Positions 1-7,202 are shown, numbered from the stretch's first letter. The stretch is DNA of 34,589 bases from Pseudonocardia sp. (GCF_025465255.1 NZ_JAODNI010000205.1:1-34589); one strand, 5' to 3'. A program made the numbers and translations. The notes: generated by a model from the sequence alone, not told the origin.

Positions 1-1403
1 ACACCGAGGGCGGCGCCGGTCGCGTCGTCCGCGACGCCGTAGGCCACACCGGCGCCCGACAGCAGCCAGAGCGTCCCGCCCCCGGACGCGCTGTGCGCCC
101 GCACCGGGCCCGGGTCCCGCAGGACCACCGTGTCCGTCCCCGGGCCCGTACCGTCCGCCGCGGCCAGATCCACGGCCACGGCGCCCGGTGCCACCGGCGG
201 CTCCGCGGCCGTCAGCACGTCCGTCACGCCATCCGCCCAGGTCCAGCACACGACGTGCCCTTCCGGCGGGTCCGCCCACGGGCCCGCGAACACCGGCCAG
301 GCCGCCGCGTTCAGCTCGGTGACGGCCGGGACCTCGGCGACGGTGCCGGGCGCGACCTCCACCGGGTCCACACCCGAGCGCGCCCGCAACGCCTCGGCGA
401 AGGGCCCGGGGATCTCCTGGACGCCGCCGTCCAGCACGGCGTAGTAGCGGGCGGGCCCGTTCAGCGGCCGGACCACGAGCACGGTGCCGGCGTTCTCGCC
501 CAGCCCCGCGGGCCCCGGCCCGGCAGCGACGACCGGCGCGCGCAGGGCGGGCCCCTCGGTGATCGCGGAGAGCAGGCCGGCACCGACCGGCCGCGGCGTG
601 TGCCCGGTGAGCCCGAGCGCGGCGACGACCACCGGATCCCCCGGGTCGATTCGGTGTCGGACGCCCCCGATCACCGCCCAGGTGTCCCCCGCGCCGCCGG
701 AGAGGAGCAGCCCCGGGGCCGGGTCCGCTGCCGGAACCGGCCCGGGGGCCGAGGATCCGGCCCCACCCTGAGCTGCGGCGACGGCACGCTCCCCGGCCGG
801 GACCGGCGGCCGGGGAGTGGGAGCGAGGGAGCCCGCGAGGACGAGGGTTCGGCGGGGCACGCCGCGGCCGAGGCGGTCGCAGACGGCCCAGCGGTCCGGC
901 ACGGGCGGGCCGTCCGTGCGCACGGCGACGGCGCCGGGCACCGCGGCGGCCGGGGTACGCGCGGCGACGGCGAGGTCCTCGTCCCGCACGACCCTCGGCT
1001 CGACCGTCCCGCCCGCGCCGCCCATGGCCGCCACGACCAGCCGCCCGGCCGCCGCGTTGGCCACCGGGACCAGCCGGTCCGGGTCATGGGCGACGGCGTA
1101 CATCGCGCCCGAGGTCCGGCCGACGACGAGCGACTGCCGCGTCCAGTCCGGCTGCGGGGACACCGCGGCGATCACCGCGGCCGCCACCAGCCCGAGCACG
1201 CCCAGCACGGCGCCGGCGAACGCGGCCCGGCGCTGCGAGCGGAGCTGCTCGTGGGCGAGCACGGGGTCGGCACGGACCAGGGCCGCCTCGAAACGGCGCA
1301 GGCCGAAGCGGTGGGCGTCGGCCTGGTCCTTGGTCGCGGGCGCCTGCACGAGGCCGTGCGGCGCGGTGGCGCGGGGCGGCTCGAGCGAGCCCGGTGCGGT
1401 CAC
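1..1403 (-). CDS. eccB: Type VII secretion core protein EccB (partial, C-terminus beyond left edge)
   Basis: EccB is a membrane-anchored, mostly extracytoplasmic core subunit of ESX/type VII secretion machines. I translated the frame by hand from a GTG at 1403 and found it open to base 3, giving 467 codons. The N-terminus carries the family pattern TKDQADAHRFGLRRFEAALV (residues 24-43), then VRADPVLAHE, and one membrane segment at about residues 61-81. The rest is the repeat-rich periplasmic part, including WAVCD (Cys175) and HVVCW (Cys386), probably the conserved disulfide pair. The last visible residues resemble the usual EccB C-terminus, so only a short end is missing. In mycobacteria the ESX-4 genes lie near truA-rplQ, and this position fits ESX-4. 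No clear ribosome-binding site precedes the GTG, and a GTG at 1349 (residue 19) is an alternative start. Confident of the family; the ESX-4 subtype is inferred from context. Confidence 0.88.
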   Translation of the reverse strand, partial: MTAPGSLEPPRATAPHGLVQAPATKDQADAHRFGLRRFEAALVRADPVLAHEQLRSQRRAAFAGAVLGVLGLVAAAVIAAVSPQPDWTRQSLVVGRTSGAMYAVAHDPDRLVPVANAAAGRLVVAAMGGAGGTVEPRVVRDEDLAVAARTPAAAVPGAVAVRTDGPPVPDRWAVCDRLGRGVPRRTLVLAGSLAPTPRPPVPAGERAVAAAQGGAGSSAPGPVPAADPAPGLLLSGGAGDTWAVIGGVRHRIDPGDPVVVAALGLTGHTPRPVGAGLLSAITEGPALRAPVVAAGPGPAGLGENAGTVLVVRPLNGPARYYAVLDGGVQEIPGPFAEALRARSGVDPVEVAPGTVAEVPAVTELNAAAWPVFAGPWADPPEGHVVCWTWADGVTDVLTAAEPPVAPGAVAVDLAAADGTGPGTDTVVLRDPGPVRAHSASGGGTLWLLSGAGVAYGVADDATGAALG

Positions 1404-1425
1404 CGGCCGGACGGTAGCGAGGCCC

Positions 1426-1463
1426 TTTCCCCTGCGAGGCGGCTTCCGTACACCCAGGGGAAA
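1426..1463 (-). terminator. Hairpin directly after the deaminase stop codon
   Basis: Perfect 9-bp inverted repeat (TTTCCCCTG at 1426-1434, CAGGGGAAA at 1455-1463) with a 20-nt loop. The stem begins immediately after the deaminase TAG and ends 22 nt before the eccB GTG. No U-tract follows, as is common in actinobacteria. It could be a weak terminator or a processing site separating the deaminase from eccB. Confidence 0.4.
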
Positions 1464-1934
1464 CTACTCAGCGACGCCGATGTCCTCGTTCCACAGCTCG
1501 GGCCTCGCCGCGATGAACTCCTCCATCATCGAGACGCACCGCTCGTCGTCGAGCAGGGTGACCCGGACCCCGTGCTCGGCCAGCCAGTCGTGCCCGCCGG
1601 TGAACGTGCGGCTCTCGCCGATCACCACCGCGCCGATGCCGAACTGGCGGATCAGGCCGCTGCAGTACCAGCACGGCGAGAGCGTGGTGACCATGGTCGT
1701 GCTGCGGTAGTCCCGCTGACGGCCGGCGTCGCGGAAGGCGGCCGTCTCCCCGTGCGCCGACGGGTCGTCGTCCTGGACGCGGCGGTTGTGCCCGCGGCCG
1801 AGCACCGTGCCGTCCGCGGCGATCAGTGCACCGCCGATGGGGATGCCGCCCTCCGCCAGGCCGGCGCGGGCCTCGGCCAGGGCGACCTCGAGCATGTCCT
1901 TGGGATCCACCCGGCTGACGATACGGGGGCTCAC
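1464..1934 (-). CDS. Yeast-type cytosine deaminase (nucleoside deaminase family)
   Basis: Predicted zinc-dependent deaminase converting cytosine, or a related amino-heterocycle, to uracil in the cytoplasm. The 156-aa protein has the zinc and proton-shuttle signature His61-Gly-Glu63 and Pro-Cys88-x2-Cys91. It resembles yeast cytosine deaminase (158 aa) along its whole length: EGGIPIGGALI, GRGHNRR, TTLSPCWYC, LLDDERC and the C-terminal RPELWNEDIG. Residues that contact the base in the yeast enzyme appear kept (Asn50, Phe111, Trp148, Asp151), which favours a free base over a nucleoside or tRNA. The GTG start at 1934 is chosen because it overlaps the upstream oxygenase stop as GTGA, the usual sign of translational coupling. 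Other CMP/dCMP or guanine deaminases share the motifs, but the C-terminal match makes cytosine deaminase the best call. Confidence 0.85.
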   Translation of the reverse strand: MSPRIVSRVDPKDMLEVALAEARAGLAEGGIPIGGALIAADGTVLGRGHNRRVQDDDPSAHGETAAFRDAGRQRDYRSTTMVTTLSPCWYCSGLIRQFGIGAVVIGESRTFTGGHDWLAEHGVRVTLLDDERCVSMMEEFIAARPELWNEDIGVAE

Positions 1935-2896
1935 GACACGGAGATCGCGTCGAGGCGTGCCCGCAGGAACGGCGCGGACACGACCGGCTCGAGATCGTCC
2001 CGGGTTCCGACGGGCGGGCCGAGCGGGGTGACGAGCGCGTCGTGGTCCAGCTCGTAGAACCACACCAGCGAGACGAGCTCCTCCGCCGGCGCCCCGGGTT
2101 GCGGCGGCAGCACCCGGTGCCGGCCCGAGCGCCAGCGCAGCCCGGTCCAGTGGGCGAGCAGGTCCCCGATGTTGACGGTCAGCGCGTCCGGATCGTAGGG
2201 CGCGTCCCGCCACCCGCGCTCGTCCGTGTGCACCTGCAGGCCGCCCGCGCCGGGCTCGCGGTCCAGCACGGTGACGGTGCCGAAGTCGGTGTGCGCGCCG
2301 ATCCGGAACTGGCCCGGCGCCGGCTCGCCCACCTCGGACAGCGGCGGATAGCGGTTGATGTTGAACGTCCAGGTGGGGTTACGGGTGAGCAGGCCGAACG
2401 TCGTCGCGGGCAGGCCGAGCACGGACGCGCACAGGGCCAGCAGCTCGTCCGACATCCGGCGCATGTGCGCGGCGTACTCCCGCACCGCCTCGCCCAGCAC
2501 GGGGACCTCCGCGGGCCAGACGTTCGGCGGGAACCACACGTCGTCGATCTCCGGGTCCCCGACCGGGATGTCCGCACCGACGGCGAAGGACTCCTTGAGG
2601 TCCGGCGGCGTCGGCTCGCCCTCCACGTTCCCGTTCGCCTCGACGCCGGGTGGCAGCCAGCCGCGCCCGCCGATCCGGACGGAGTACCTCTCCTTCACCG
2701 GCGTCGGCAGGGCGAAGAACTCCCGGGCCGCTCGGCGCACCTCGGCGCGCAGGTCCGGGTCCACACCGTGCCCGCGGACCAGCAGGAACCCGGCCTCGCG
2801 CAGGGAGGCGTCGACGTCCGCCGCGATCTGCCCGGCCCCCTCGTACGACCGCCACCGCGCCAGATCGACCGTCCGGATCGGCTCGTGCTCACCCAT
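1931..2896 (-). CDS. 2-oxoglutarate/Fe(II)-type oxygenase, isopenicillin-N-synthase-like
   Basis: Cytoplasmic non-heme iron oxygenase of the double-stranded beta-helix family; the substrate is unknown. The 321-aa protein has an N-terminal region of the DIOX_N type (residues about 8-115, including GFLLVRGHGV) and a catalytic domain with the iron triad His202-x-Asp204 (in GAHTDFGTVT) and His260 (in SGRHRV). The usual Arg-x-Ser that anchors the 2-oxoglutarate carboxylate reads Leu274-Val-Ser276, so the arginine is missing. The start at 2896 is preceded by GGAGG eight bases upstream. Its stop overlaps the cytosine deaminase start by 4 nt, so both are almost certainly made from one mRNA. An oxygenase acting on a nucleobase or its breakdown product is a reasonable inference, not something the sequence proves. 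Confidence 0.82.
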   Translation of the reverse strand: MGEHEPIRTVDLARWRSYEGAGQIAADVDASLREAGFLLVRGHGVDPDLRAEVRRAAREFFALPTPVKERYSVRIGGRGWLPPGVEANGNVEGEPTPPDLKESFAVGADIPVGDPEIDDVWFPPNVWPAEVPVLGEAVREYAAHMRRMSDELLALCASVLGLPATTFGLLTRNPTWTFNINRYPPLSEVGEPAPGQFRIGAHTDFGTVTVLDREPGAGGLQVHTDERGWRDAPYDPDALTVNIGDLLAHWTGLRWRSGRHRVLPPQPGAPAEELVSLVWFYELDHDALVTPLGPPVGTRDDLEPVVSAPFLRARLDAISVS

Positions 2897-2931
2897 GCAT
2901 CCAGCCTCCGGCCCGTGGGCTCCGCGGGCAA

Positions 2932-2948
2932 CCGTCCGGCCGGGACGG
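2932..2948 (-). terminator. Short hairpin between truA and the oxygenase gene
   Basis: CCGTCC (2932-2937) and GGACGG (2943-2948) form a 6-bp stem with a 5-nt loop, 24 nt past the truA stop and followed on the minus strand by TTG. It may end the ribosomal/truA transcript before the accessory oxygenase-deaminase pair. Weak on its own. Confidence 0.3.
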
Positions 2949-2972
2949 CAACACCCCCGAAACACCCTGTGC

Positions 2973-3833
2973 TCAGCGGGACTCGAGCGGGGCCCGCACG
3001 TTCCGCGTGACGCCCGCGCGGGCGGCGAGCTCCGAGCCCGGCGGGTAGTCCACCCGGACCAGGGAGAGGCCGTGCGCCGGGGCCACCAGGACGTCGTTCG
3101 CCCGCAGGCCCCGCGCGAGCAGCCCGCCGGGCCACTCCACCGGCCGGCGCCCGCGTCCGACGTCCAGCATCGCCCCGACGAGGCTGCGGACCATCGAGTG
3201 GCAGAACGCGTCCGCGGACACCTCGGCGCGGACCACGCCGTCGTCGTCGCGGGCCCAGGAGAAACGCTCCAGGGCCCGGACGGTGGTGGCGCCGTCCCGG
3301 CGCTTGCAGAACGCCGCGAAGTCGTGCTCGCCGAGCAGCCACGCCGAGGCCGCGTTGACGGCGTCGAGGTCGATCGGGTGCGGCCAGCTCACGGTGTCCC
3401 TGGCCCGCAGCGGCTCGGCGCCGTACGGGGCGGTCGCGAGCCGGTAGACGTAGTGGCGGCGCAGGGCGGAGAACCGGGCGTCGAACTCGTCCGGGACGGG
3501 GGTGACCGCCCGCACCCGGACGTCCGGGGGCAGCAGCCGGGCCAGCCGGCGGACGAGCCGCTCCGCGTCCTCGGCCACGGGGAGGTCCACGTGCGCCACC
3601 TGCCCGGACGCGTGCACCCCGGCGTCCGTCCGGCCGGCGACGGTCAGTGCGACGGGCGTGCGGACGATCCGGGAGAGCGCGTCGGTGAGGACGCCGCAGA
3701 CCGTGCGCAGGGTGGGCTGCACGGCCCAGCCGGAGAAGTCCGTGCCGTCGTAGGCGATGTCCAGGCGGACCCTGTGCACAGCGACGGGCCCGTCCTCCGG
3801 AGGGAGGACGGGCCCGTCGATGTCGTGCGTCAT
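2973..3833 (-). CDS. truA: tRNA pseudouridine synthase A
   Basis: TruA makes pseudouridine at positions 38-40 of the tRNA anticodon stem. The protein shows the family start VRLDIAYDGTDFSGWAVQP, then the catalytic block AGRTDAGVHASGQVAH containing the active-site aspartate, and the later motifs FSALRRHYVYRL and FCHSMVRSLVGAMLDVG. From the ATG at 3833 it is 286 aa. This start is uncertain. The first 18 codons cover a perfect 17-bp hairpin (3782-3819) that looks like the rplQ terminator, and neither start has a good ribosome-binding site. A GTG at 3779, just past the hairpin, would give 268 aa beginning close to the conserved core. It follows rplQ by 16 bp or 70 bp depending on the start. The rplQ-truA order is common in actinobacteria. 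Confidence 0.93.
   Translation of the reverse strand: MTHDIDGPVLPPEDGPVAVHRVRLDIAYDGTDFSGWAVQPTLRTVCGVLTDALSRIVRTPVALTVAGRTDAGVHASGQVAHVDLPVAEDAERLVRRLARLLPPDVRVRAVTPVPDEFDARFSALRRHYVYRLATAPYGAEPLRARDTVSWPHPIDLDAVNAASAWLLGEHDFAAFCKRRDGATTVRALERFSWARDDDGVVRAEVSADAFCHSMVRSLVGAMLDVGRGRRPVEWPGGLLARGLRANDVLVAPAHGLSLVRVDYPPGSELAARAGVTRNVRAPLESR
3782..3819 (-). terminator. Perfect 17-bp hairpin after rplQ
   Basis: Arms 3782-3798 and 3803-3819 are exact reverse complements (core GACGGGCCCGTCCTCC) with a 4-nt GGAG loop. It begins 30 nt downstream of the rplQ stop and resembles a GC-only actinobacterial terminator or attenuator of the alpha operon. It lies within the first codons of truA if truA starts at 3833, and upstream of truA if the start is 3779. 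No T-run follows. Confidence 0.65.
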
Positions 3834-3849
3834 GCCGAGAGAGCCGGGA

Positions 3850-4590
3850 TCAGCTCTCGTCCTCGTCCTGCTGGGACGCGGGCAGCGCGAACCCGGCGGC
3901 CTCGGCGGCCTCCGGGCTGGCGAACCAGACCTCGGCCACGGTGCGGTCGTAGAACGCCGAACCCGGGACGTGGTAGAGCTTCGAGTTGTCGTTGCCCTTG
4001 ATCGGGAAGCCCTCGGGGGCCTCCGACGCGTCGGTGAGCGGGGCGTGGCTGCCCTCGCCGTACGGCGCGTCGGTGGCGGAGGACTCCTCGACCGTGCTGG
4101 CGCCAACGGTCTCGGCCTCGGCGACGGCCTCGGTGTCGGTCGTCTGCGGCTGGGCCGCCTCGACGGTCTCCTCCGCGACGGCCGCCTGCGACGCGGCGGC
4201 GCGACGTGCGCGGTTCGCCTCGTCCGTGACGGTCTTCTGCCGGACGAGCTCGATGACCGCCATCGGGGCGTTGTCGCCCTTGCGCGGCATCGTCTTGGTG
4301 ATCCGGGTGTAGCCACCCTGACGGTCCTCGAAGAACGGACCGATCTCGGTGATCAGCTGGTGCACGACCGACTTGTCCCGGATCACCTTCATGATCTGGC
4401 GACGGTTGTGCTGATCACCCTTCTTGGCCTTGGTGATCAGCTGCTCCGCGTACGGGCGCAGCCGACGGGCCTTGGCCTCGGTGGTGGTGATCCGGCCGTG
4501 CTGGAACAGCGCGGTCGCCAGGTTGGCCAGGATCAGCCGCTGGTGAGCGGGCGAACCGCCGAGACGGGGCCCCTTGGTGGGCTGAGGCAT
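3850..4590 (-). CDS. rplQ: 50S ribosomal protein L17 (bL17) with long C-terminal extension
   Basis: bL17 sits near the peptide exit on the large subunit. Residues 1-118 are the normal L17 fold (KGPRLGGSPAHQRLILANL, TEAKARRLRPYAEQLITKAK, GGYTRITK). The protein is 246 aa, about twice the usual 120 or so. The extra part has an Ala/Glu/Thr-rich linker (about 119-190) and a compact C-terminal module (about 192-237: PEGFPIKGN, LYHVPGSAFYDRT, EVWFASPEAAEAAGF). That module resembles the small YHVPG...YDRT...W(F/C) domain also found at the end of secreted nucleases and other proteins. Similar L17 tails occur in other actinobacteria, as far as I recall. It is the last ribosomal gene of the alpha operon, 2 nt after rpoA. 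Function of the tail is unknown. Confidence 0.96.
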   Translation of the reverse strand: MPQPTKGPRLGGSPAHQRLILANLATALFQHGRITTTEAKARRLRPYAEQLITKAKKGDQHNRRQIMKVIRDKSVVHQLITEIGPFFEDRQGGYTRITKTMPRKGDNAPMAVIELVRQKTVTDEANRARRAAASQAAVAEETVEAAQPQTTDTEAVAEAETVGASTVEESSATDAPYGEGSHAPLTDASEAPEGFPIKGNDNSKLYHVPGSAFYDRTVAEVWFASPEAAEAAGFALPASQQDEDES

Positions 4591-4592
4591 GG

Positions 4593-5639
4593 CTACAACT
4601 GCTCCGTTTCTGCGTAGTCCTGGCCGTCGTCGCCGAACGGCTGGTCGGCGTCGTAGGTGTCCGAGCCGTAGTCCGCGGCGGCGGCCGACGGATCGAACCC
4701 GGGCGGGCTGTCCTTCAGGGCCAGGCCGAGGCCGACGAGCTTCATCTTGACCTCGTCGATCGACTTCGCACCGAAGTTGCGAATGTCGAGCAGGTCCGCC
4801 TCGCTGCGGCCGACCAGCTCACCCACGGTGTGGATGCCCTCGCGCTTGAGGCAGTTGTAGGACCGGACGGTGAGGTCCAGCTCCTCGATCGGCATCGCGA
4901 AGGCGGCGATGGTGTCCGCCTCCTGGGGCGACGGGCCGATCTCGATGCCCTCCGCGTCGACGTTCAGCTCGCGGGCGAGACCGAACAGCTCGACGAGGGT
5001 CTTGCCGGCCGAGGCCAGGGCGTCGCGCGGGCCGATGGACGGCTTCGACTCGACGTCCAGCACCAGCTTGTCGAAGTCCGTGCGCTGCTCGACACGGGTG
5101 GCCTCGACCTTGTACGTCACCTTGAGCACCGGCGAGTAGATCGAGTCGACCGGGATCCGGCCGATCTCGGCGCCGGTGGCCTTGTTCTGCATCGCCGGGA
5201 CGTAACCACGGCCCCGCTCGACGACGAGCTCGACCTCGAGCCGGCCCTTGTCGTTCAGCGTGGCGATGTGCAGGTCCGGGTTGTGCACGGTGACACCGGC
5301 GGGCGGGACGATGTCCCCCGCGGTGACCGCGCCCGGGCCCTGCTTGCGCAGGTACATCGTCACCGGCTCGTCCTCCTCGGAGCTGACGACCAGCTCCTTG
5401 AGGTTGAGGATGATGTCGGTGACGTCCTCCTTGATCCCCGGCACGGTGGTGAACTCGTGCAGCACGCCGTCGATGCGGATGCTGGTCACCGCCGCCCCCG
5501 GGATGGAGGACAGGAGGGTGCGCCGGAGCGAGTTGCCCAGCGTGTAGCCGAAGCCCGGCTCGAGCGGCTCGATGACGAAGCGCGACCGGGTCTCGGTGAC
5601 CGACTCCTCGGTCAGGGTGGGGCGCTGAGAGATCAGCAT
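4593..5639 (-). CDS. rpoA: DNA-directed RNA polymerase alpha subunit
   Basis: The alpha subunit dimerises to start RNA polymerase assembly; its C-terminal domain contacts UP elements and activators. The 348-aa protein has the N-terminal assembly domain (RFVIEPLEPGFGYTLGNSLR, RRTLLSSIPGAAVTSIRIDG) and the helix-hairpin-helix C-terminal domain (LDLTVRSYNCLKREGIHTVG, DLLDIRNFGAKSIDEV), then a short acidic tail. The ATG at 5639 is preceded by AAGGAGG nine bases upstream, a very strong ribosome-binding site, useful after the 149-bp structured gap from rpsD. It is followed by rplQ after 2 nt. Confidence 0.98.
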   Translation of the reverse strand: MLISQRPTLTEESVTETRSRFVIEPLEPGFGYTLGNSLRRTLLSSIPGAAVTSIRIDGVLHEFTTVPGIKEDVTDIILNLKELVVSSEEDEPVTMYLRKQGPGAVTAGDIVPPAGVTVHNPDLHIATLNDKGRLEVELVVERGRGYVPAMQNKATGAEIGRIPVDSIYSPVLKVTYKVEATRVEQRTDFDKLVLDVESKPSIGPRDALASAGKTLVELFGLARELNVDAEGIEIGPSPQEADTIAAFAMPIEELDLTVRSYNCLKREGIHTVGELVGRSEADLLDIRNFGAKSIDEVKMKLVGLGLALKDSPPGFDPSAAAADYGSDTYDADQPFGDDGQDYAETEQL

Positions 5640-5660
5640 GGGTTGGTGCCTCCTTCAGGC

Positions 5661-5782
5661 CTGCCGCGCCCACTATTTGACGCGGCAGTACCCGGACGCA
5701 GCCCTTTCCGCGTCCGGGGTGAAGGCACAGCCCCGGCGTGAGCCGGGACCGTGCCTTCGGGGTCGAGAGGGGCGGAGCCCCT
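5661..5782 (-). promoter_or_regulatory. Four consecutive hairpins between rpsD and rpoA
   Basis: The 149-bp rpsD-rpoA gap is packed with inverted repeats. In transcription order they are: AGGGGC/GCCCCT (5768-5773, 5777-5782); a two-part stem GAAGGCAC/GTGCCTTC (5721-5728, 5751-5758) enclosing CCCGGC/GCCGGG (5732-5737, 5742-5747); CCCGGACGC/GCGTCCGGG (5691-5699, 5710-5718); and CTGCCGCG/CGCGGCAG (5661-5668, 5681-5688). All arms are perfect. They may attenuate transcription, serve as processing or stability elements, or bind S4 as an autoregulator. The last is only an analogy to S4 regulation elsewhere. Confidence 0.6.
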
Positions 5783-5788
5783 TGGCGT

Positions 5789-6394
5789 CTACTTGGAGTA
5801 GAGCTCGACGATCAGCTGCTCGGTGACCTGGGTGTCGATCTGGGCACGCTCGGGCAGCTGGTGGACCAGGATGCGCAGCGTCGAGGGGACGACCTGCAGC
5901 CATGCCGGAACCGGACGGTCGCCGACGAGCTCCTTGGCGATCACGAACGGGTCCGTGTTGATCGACTTCGGCTTGACGTCGATCACGTCGTACTGCGAGA
6001 CGCGGAAGCTGGGGATGTCCACCTTCCGGCCGTTGACCACGAAGTGCCCGTGGTTGACCAGCTGGCGGGCCATGCGCCGGGTGCGGGCGAGGCCCGCGCG
6101 GTACACGACGTTGTCCAGCCGCGACTCGAGGATCTGGAGCAGGTTGTCACCGGTCTTGCCGGGACGCCTGTTCGCCTCCTCGTAGTACTTGCGGAACTGC
6201 TTCTCCAGCACGCCGTAGCCGAAGCGGGCCTTCTGCTTCTCCTGCATCTGCAGGAGGTACTCCGTCTCCTTGATCCGGATCCGGCCGTGCTGGCCGGGCG
6301 GGTAGGGACGGCGCTCGAAGGCCTGGTCGCCGCCGACGAGGTCGACCTTCAGCCGGCGGGACTTGCGGGTCATGGGACCGGTGTAACGAGCCAT
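5789..6394 (-). CDS. rpsD: 30S ribosomal protein S4 (uS4), zinc-free form
   Basis: S4 is a primary 16S rRNA binder that starts small-subunit assembly and helps decoding accuracy. The 201-aa protein begins MARYTGPMTRKSRRLKVDL and has the family blocks RRPYPPGQHGRIRIKETEYL, KQKARFGYGVLEKQFRKYYE and an S4 RNA-binding domain (LESRLDNVVYRAGLARTRRM, RQLVNHGHFVVNGRKV). The N-terminus lacks the Cys cluster of zinc-binding S4. It lies 20 nt after rpsK and is separated from rpoA by a structured 149-bp gap. Confidence 0.98.
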   Translation of the reverse strand: MARYTGPMTRKSRRLKVDLVGGDQAFERRPYPPGQHGRIRIKETEYLLQMQEKQKARFGYGVLEKQFRKYYEEANRRPGKTGDNLLQILESRLDNVVYRAGLARTRRMARQLVNHGHFVVNGRKVDIPSFRVSQYDVIDVKPKSINTDPFVIAKELVGDRPVPAWLQVVPSTLRILVHQLPERAQIDTQVTEQLIVELYSK

Positions 6395-6414
6395 GAGTTG
6401 TTACTCCCTCTCCC

Positions 6415-6822
6415 TTAGACCCGGCGCCGCTTGGGCGGGCGGCATCCGTTGTGCGGCTGGGGGGTGACGTCGGAGATGGTGCCGACCTCGAGGCCGGCTG
6501 CCTGCAGCGAACGGATCGCGGTCTCGCGGCCGGAGCCGGGACCCTTGACGAACACGTCGACCTTCTTCATGCCGTGCTCGGCCGCCTTGCGGGCGGCGCT
6601 CTCCGCGGCCATCTGCGCGGCGAACGGCGTCGACTTGCGCGAGCCCTTGAAACCGACGTGGCCGGCGGAGGCCCACGCGATCACCGCACCGGTCGGGTCC
6701 GTGATGGACACGATGGTGTTGTTGAAGGTGCTCTTGATGTGCGCGTGCCCGTGGGCGACGTTCTTCTTCTCCTTGCGGCGGACCTTCTTGGGGCCGGCCG
6801 CGGAGCGGGTACGGGGAGGCAT
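6415..6822 (-). CDS. rpsK: 30S ribosomal protein S11 (uS11)
   Basis: S11 forms part of the platform of the small subunit near the mRNA exit. The 135-aa product shows KNVAHGHAHIKSTFNNTIVS, AWASAGHVGFKGSRKSTPFA, GPGSGRETAIRSLQAAGLEV and the conserved end TPQPHNGCRPPKRRRV. Its ATG shares one base with the rpsM TAA (TAATG), so the two are translationally coupled. Confidence 0.98.
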   Translation of the reverse strand: MPPRTRSAAGPKKVRRKEKKNVAHGHAHIKSTFNNTIVSITDPTGAVIAWASAGHVGFKGSRKSTPFAAQMAAESAARKAAEHGMKKVDVFVKGPGSGRETAIRSLQAAGLEVGTISDVTPQPHNGCRPPKRRRV

Positions 6823-7202
6823 TACTTCTTACCAGCCTTCTTCTTGCCGGCCACGGTCTTCTTCGGGCCCTTGCGACCGCGCGCGTTGGTCTTCGTGCGC
6901 TGACCACGGACCGGAAGTCCCCGGCGGTGTCGGATGCCCTGGTAGCAACCGATCTCGATCTTCCGGCGGATGTCCGCCTGCACCTCGCGGCGCAGGTCAC
7001 CCTCGACCCGGAGATTGTTCTCGATGTACTCGCGCAGGGTGGCGAGGTCCTCGTCGCTCAGGTCGCGCGAACGCATGTCCGCGTCGATCCCGGTGGCGGC
7101 GAGGATCTCCTTCGACCGGGACCGGCCGATCCCGTAGATGTAGGTCAGTGCGATCTCCATCCGCTTCTCGCGGGGGAGGTCGACACCAGAGAGACGTGCC
7201 AT
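6822..7202 (-). CDS. rpsM: 30S ribosomal protein S13 (uS13)
   Basis: S13 lies in the head of the small subunit and contacts L5 and the P-site tRNA. The 126-aa protein has MARLSGVDLPREKRMEIALT, YGIGRSRSKEIL (helix-hairpin-helix), RRKIEIGCYQGIRHRRGLPV and GQRTKTNARGRKGPKKTVAG, with a lysine-rich tail. The ATG at 7202 has AGGAG about 11 bases upstream. The 187-bp gap to rpmJ (7203-7389) holds no gene that I can see. Confidence 0.98.
   Translation of the reverse strand: MARLSGVDLPREKRMEIALTYIYGIGRSRSKEILAATGIDADMRSRDLSDEDLATLREYIENNLRVEGDLRREVQADIRRKIEIGCYQGIRHRRGLPVRGQRTKTNARGRKGPKKTVAGKKKAGKK

Noticed and set aside
93..2057. Open frame of 654 codons on the plus strand opposite eccB, the deaminase and the oxygenase.
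   Set aside because: Antisense to three genes with clear family motifs; its sequence is Arg/Gly-rich and unlike any protein I know.
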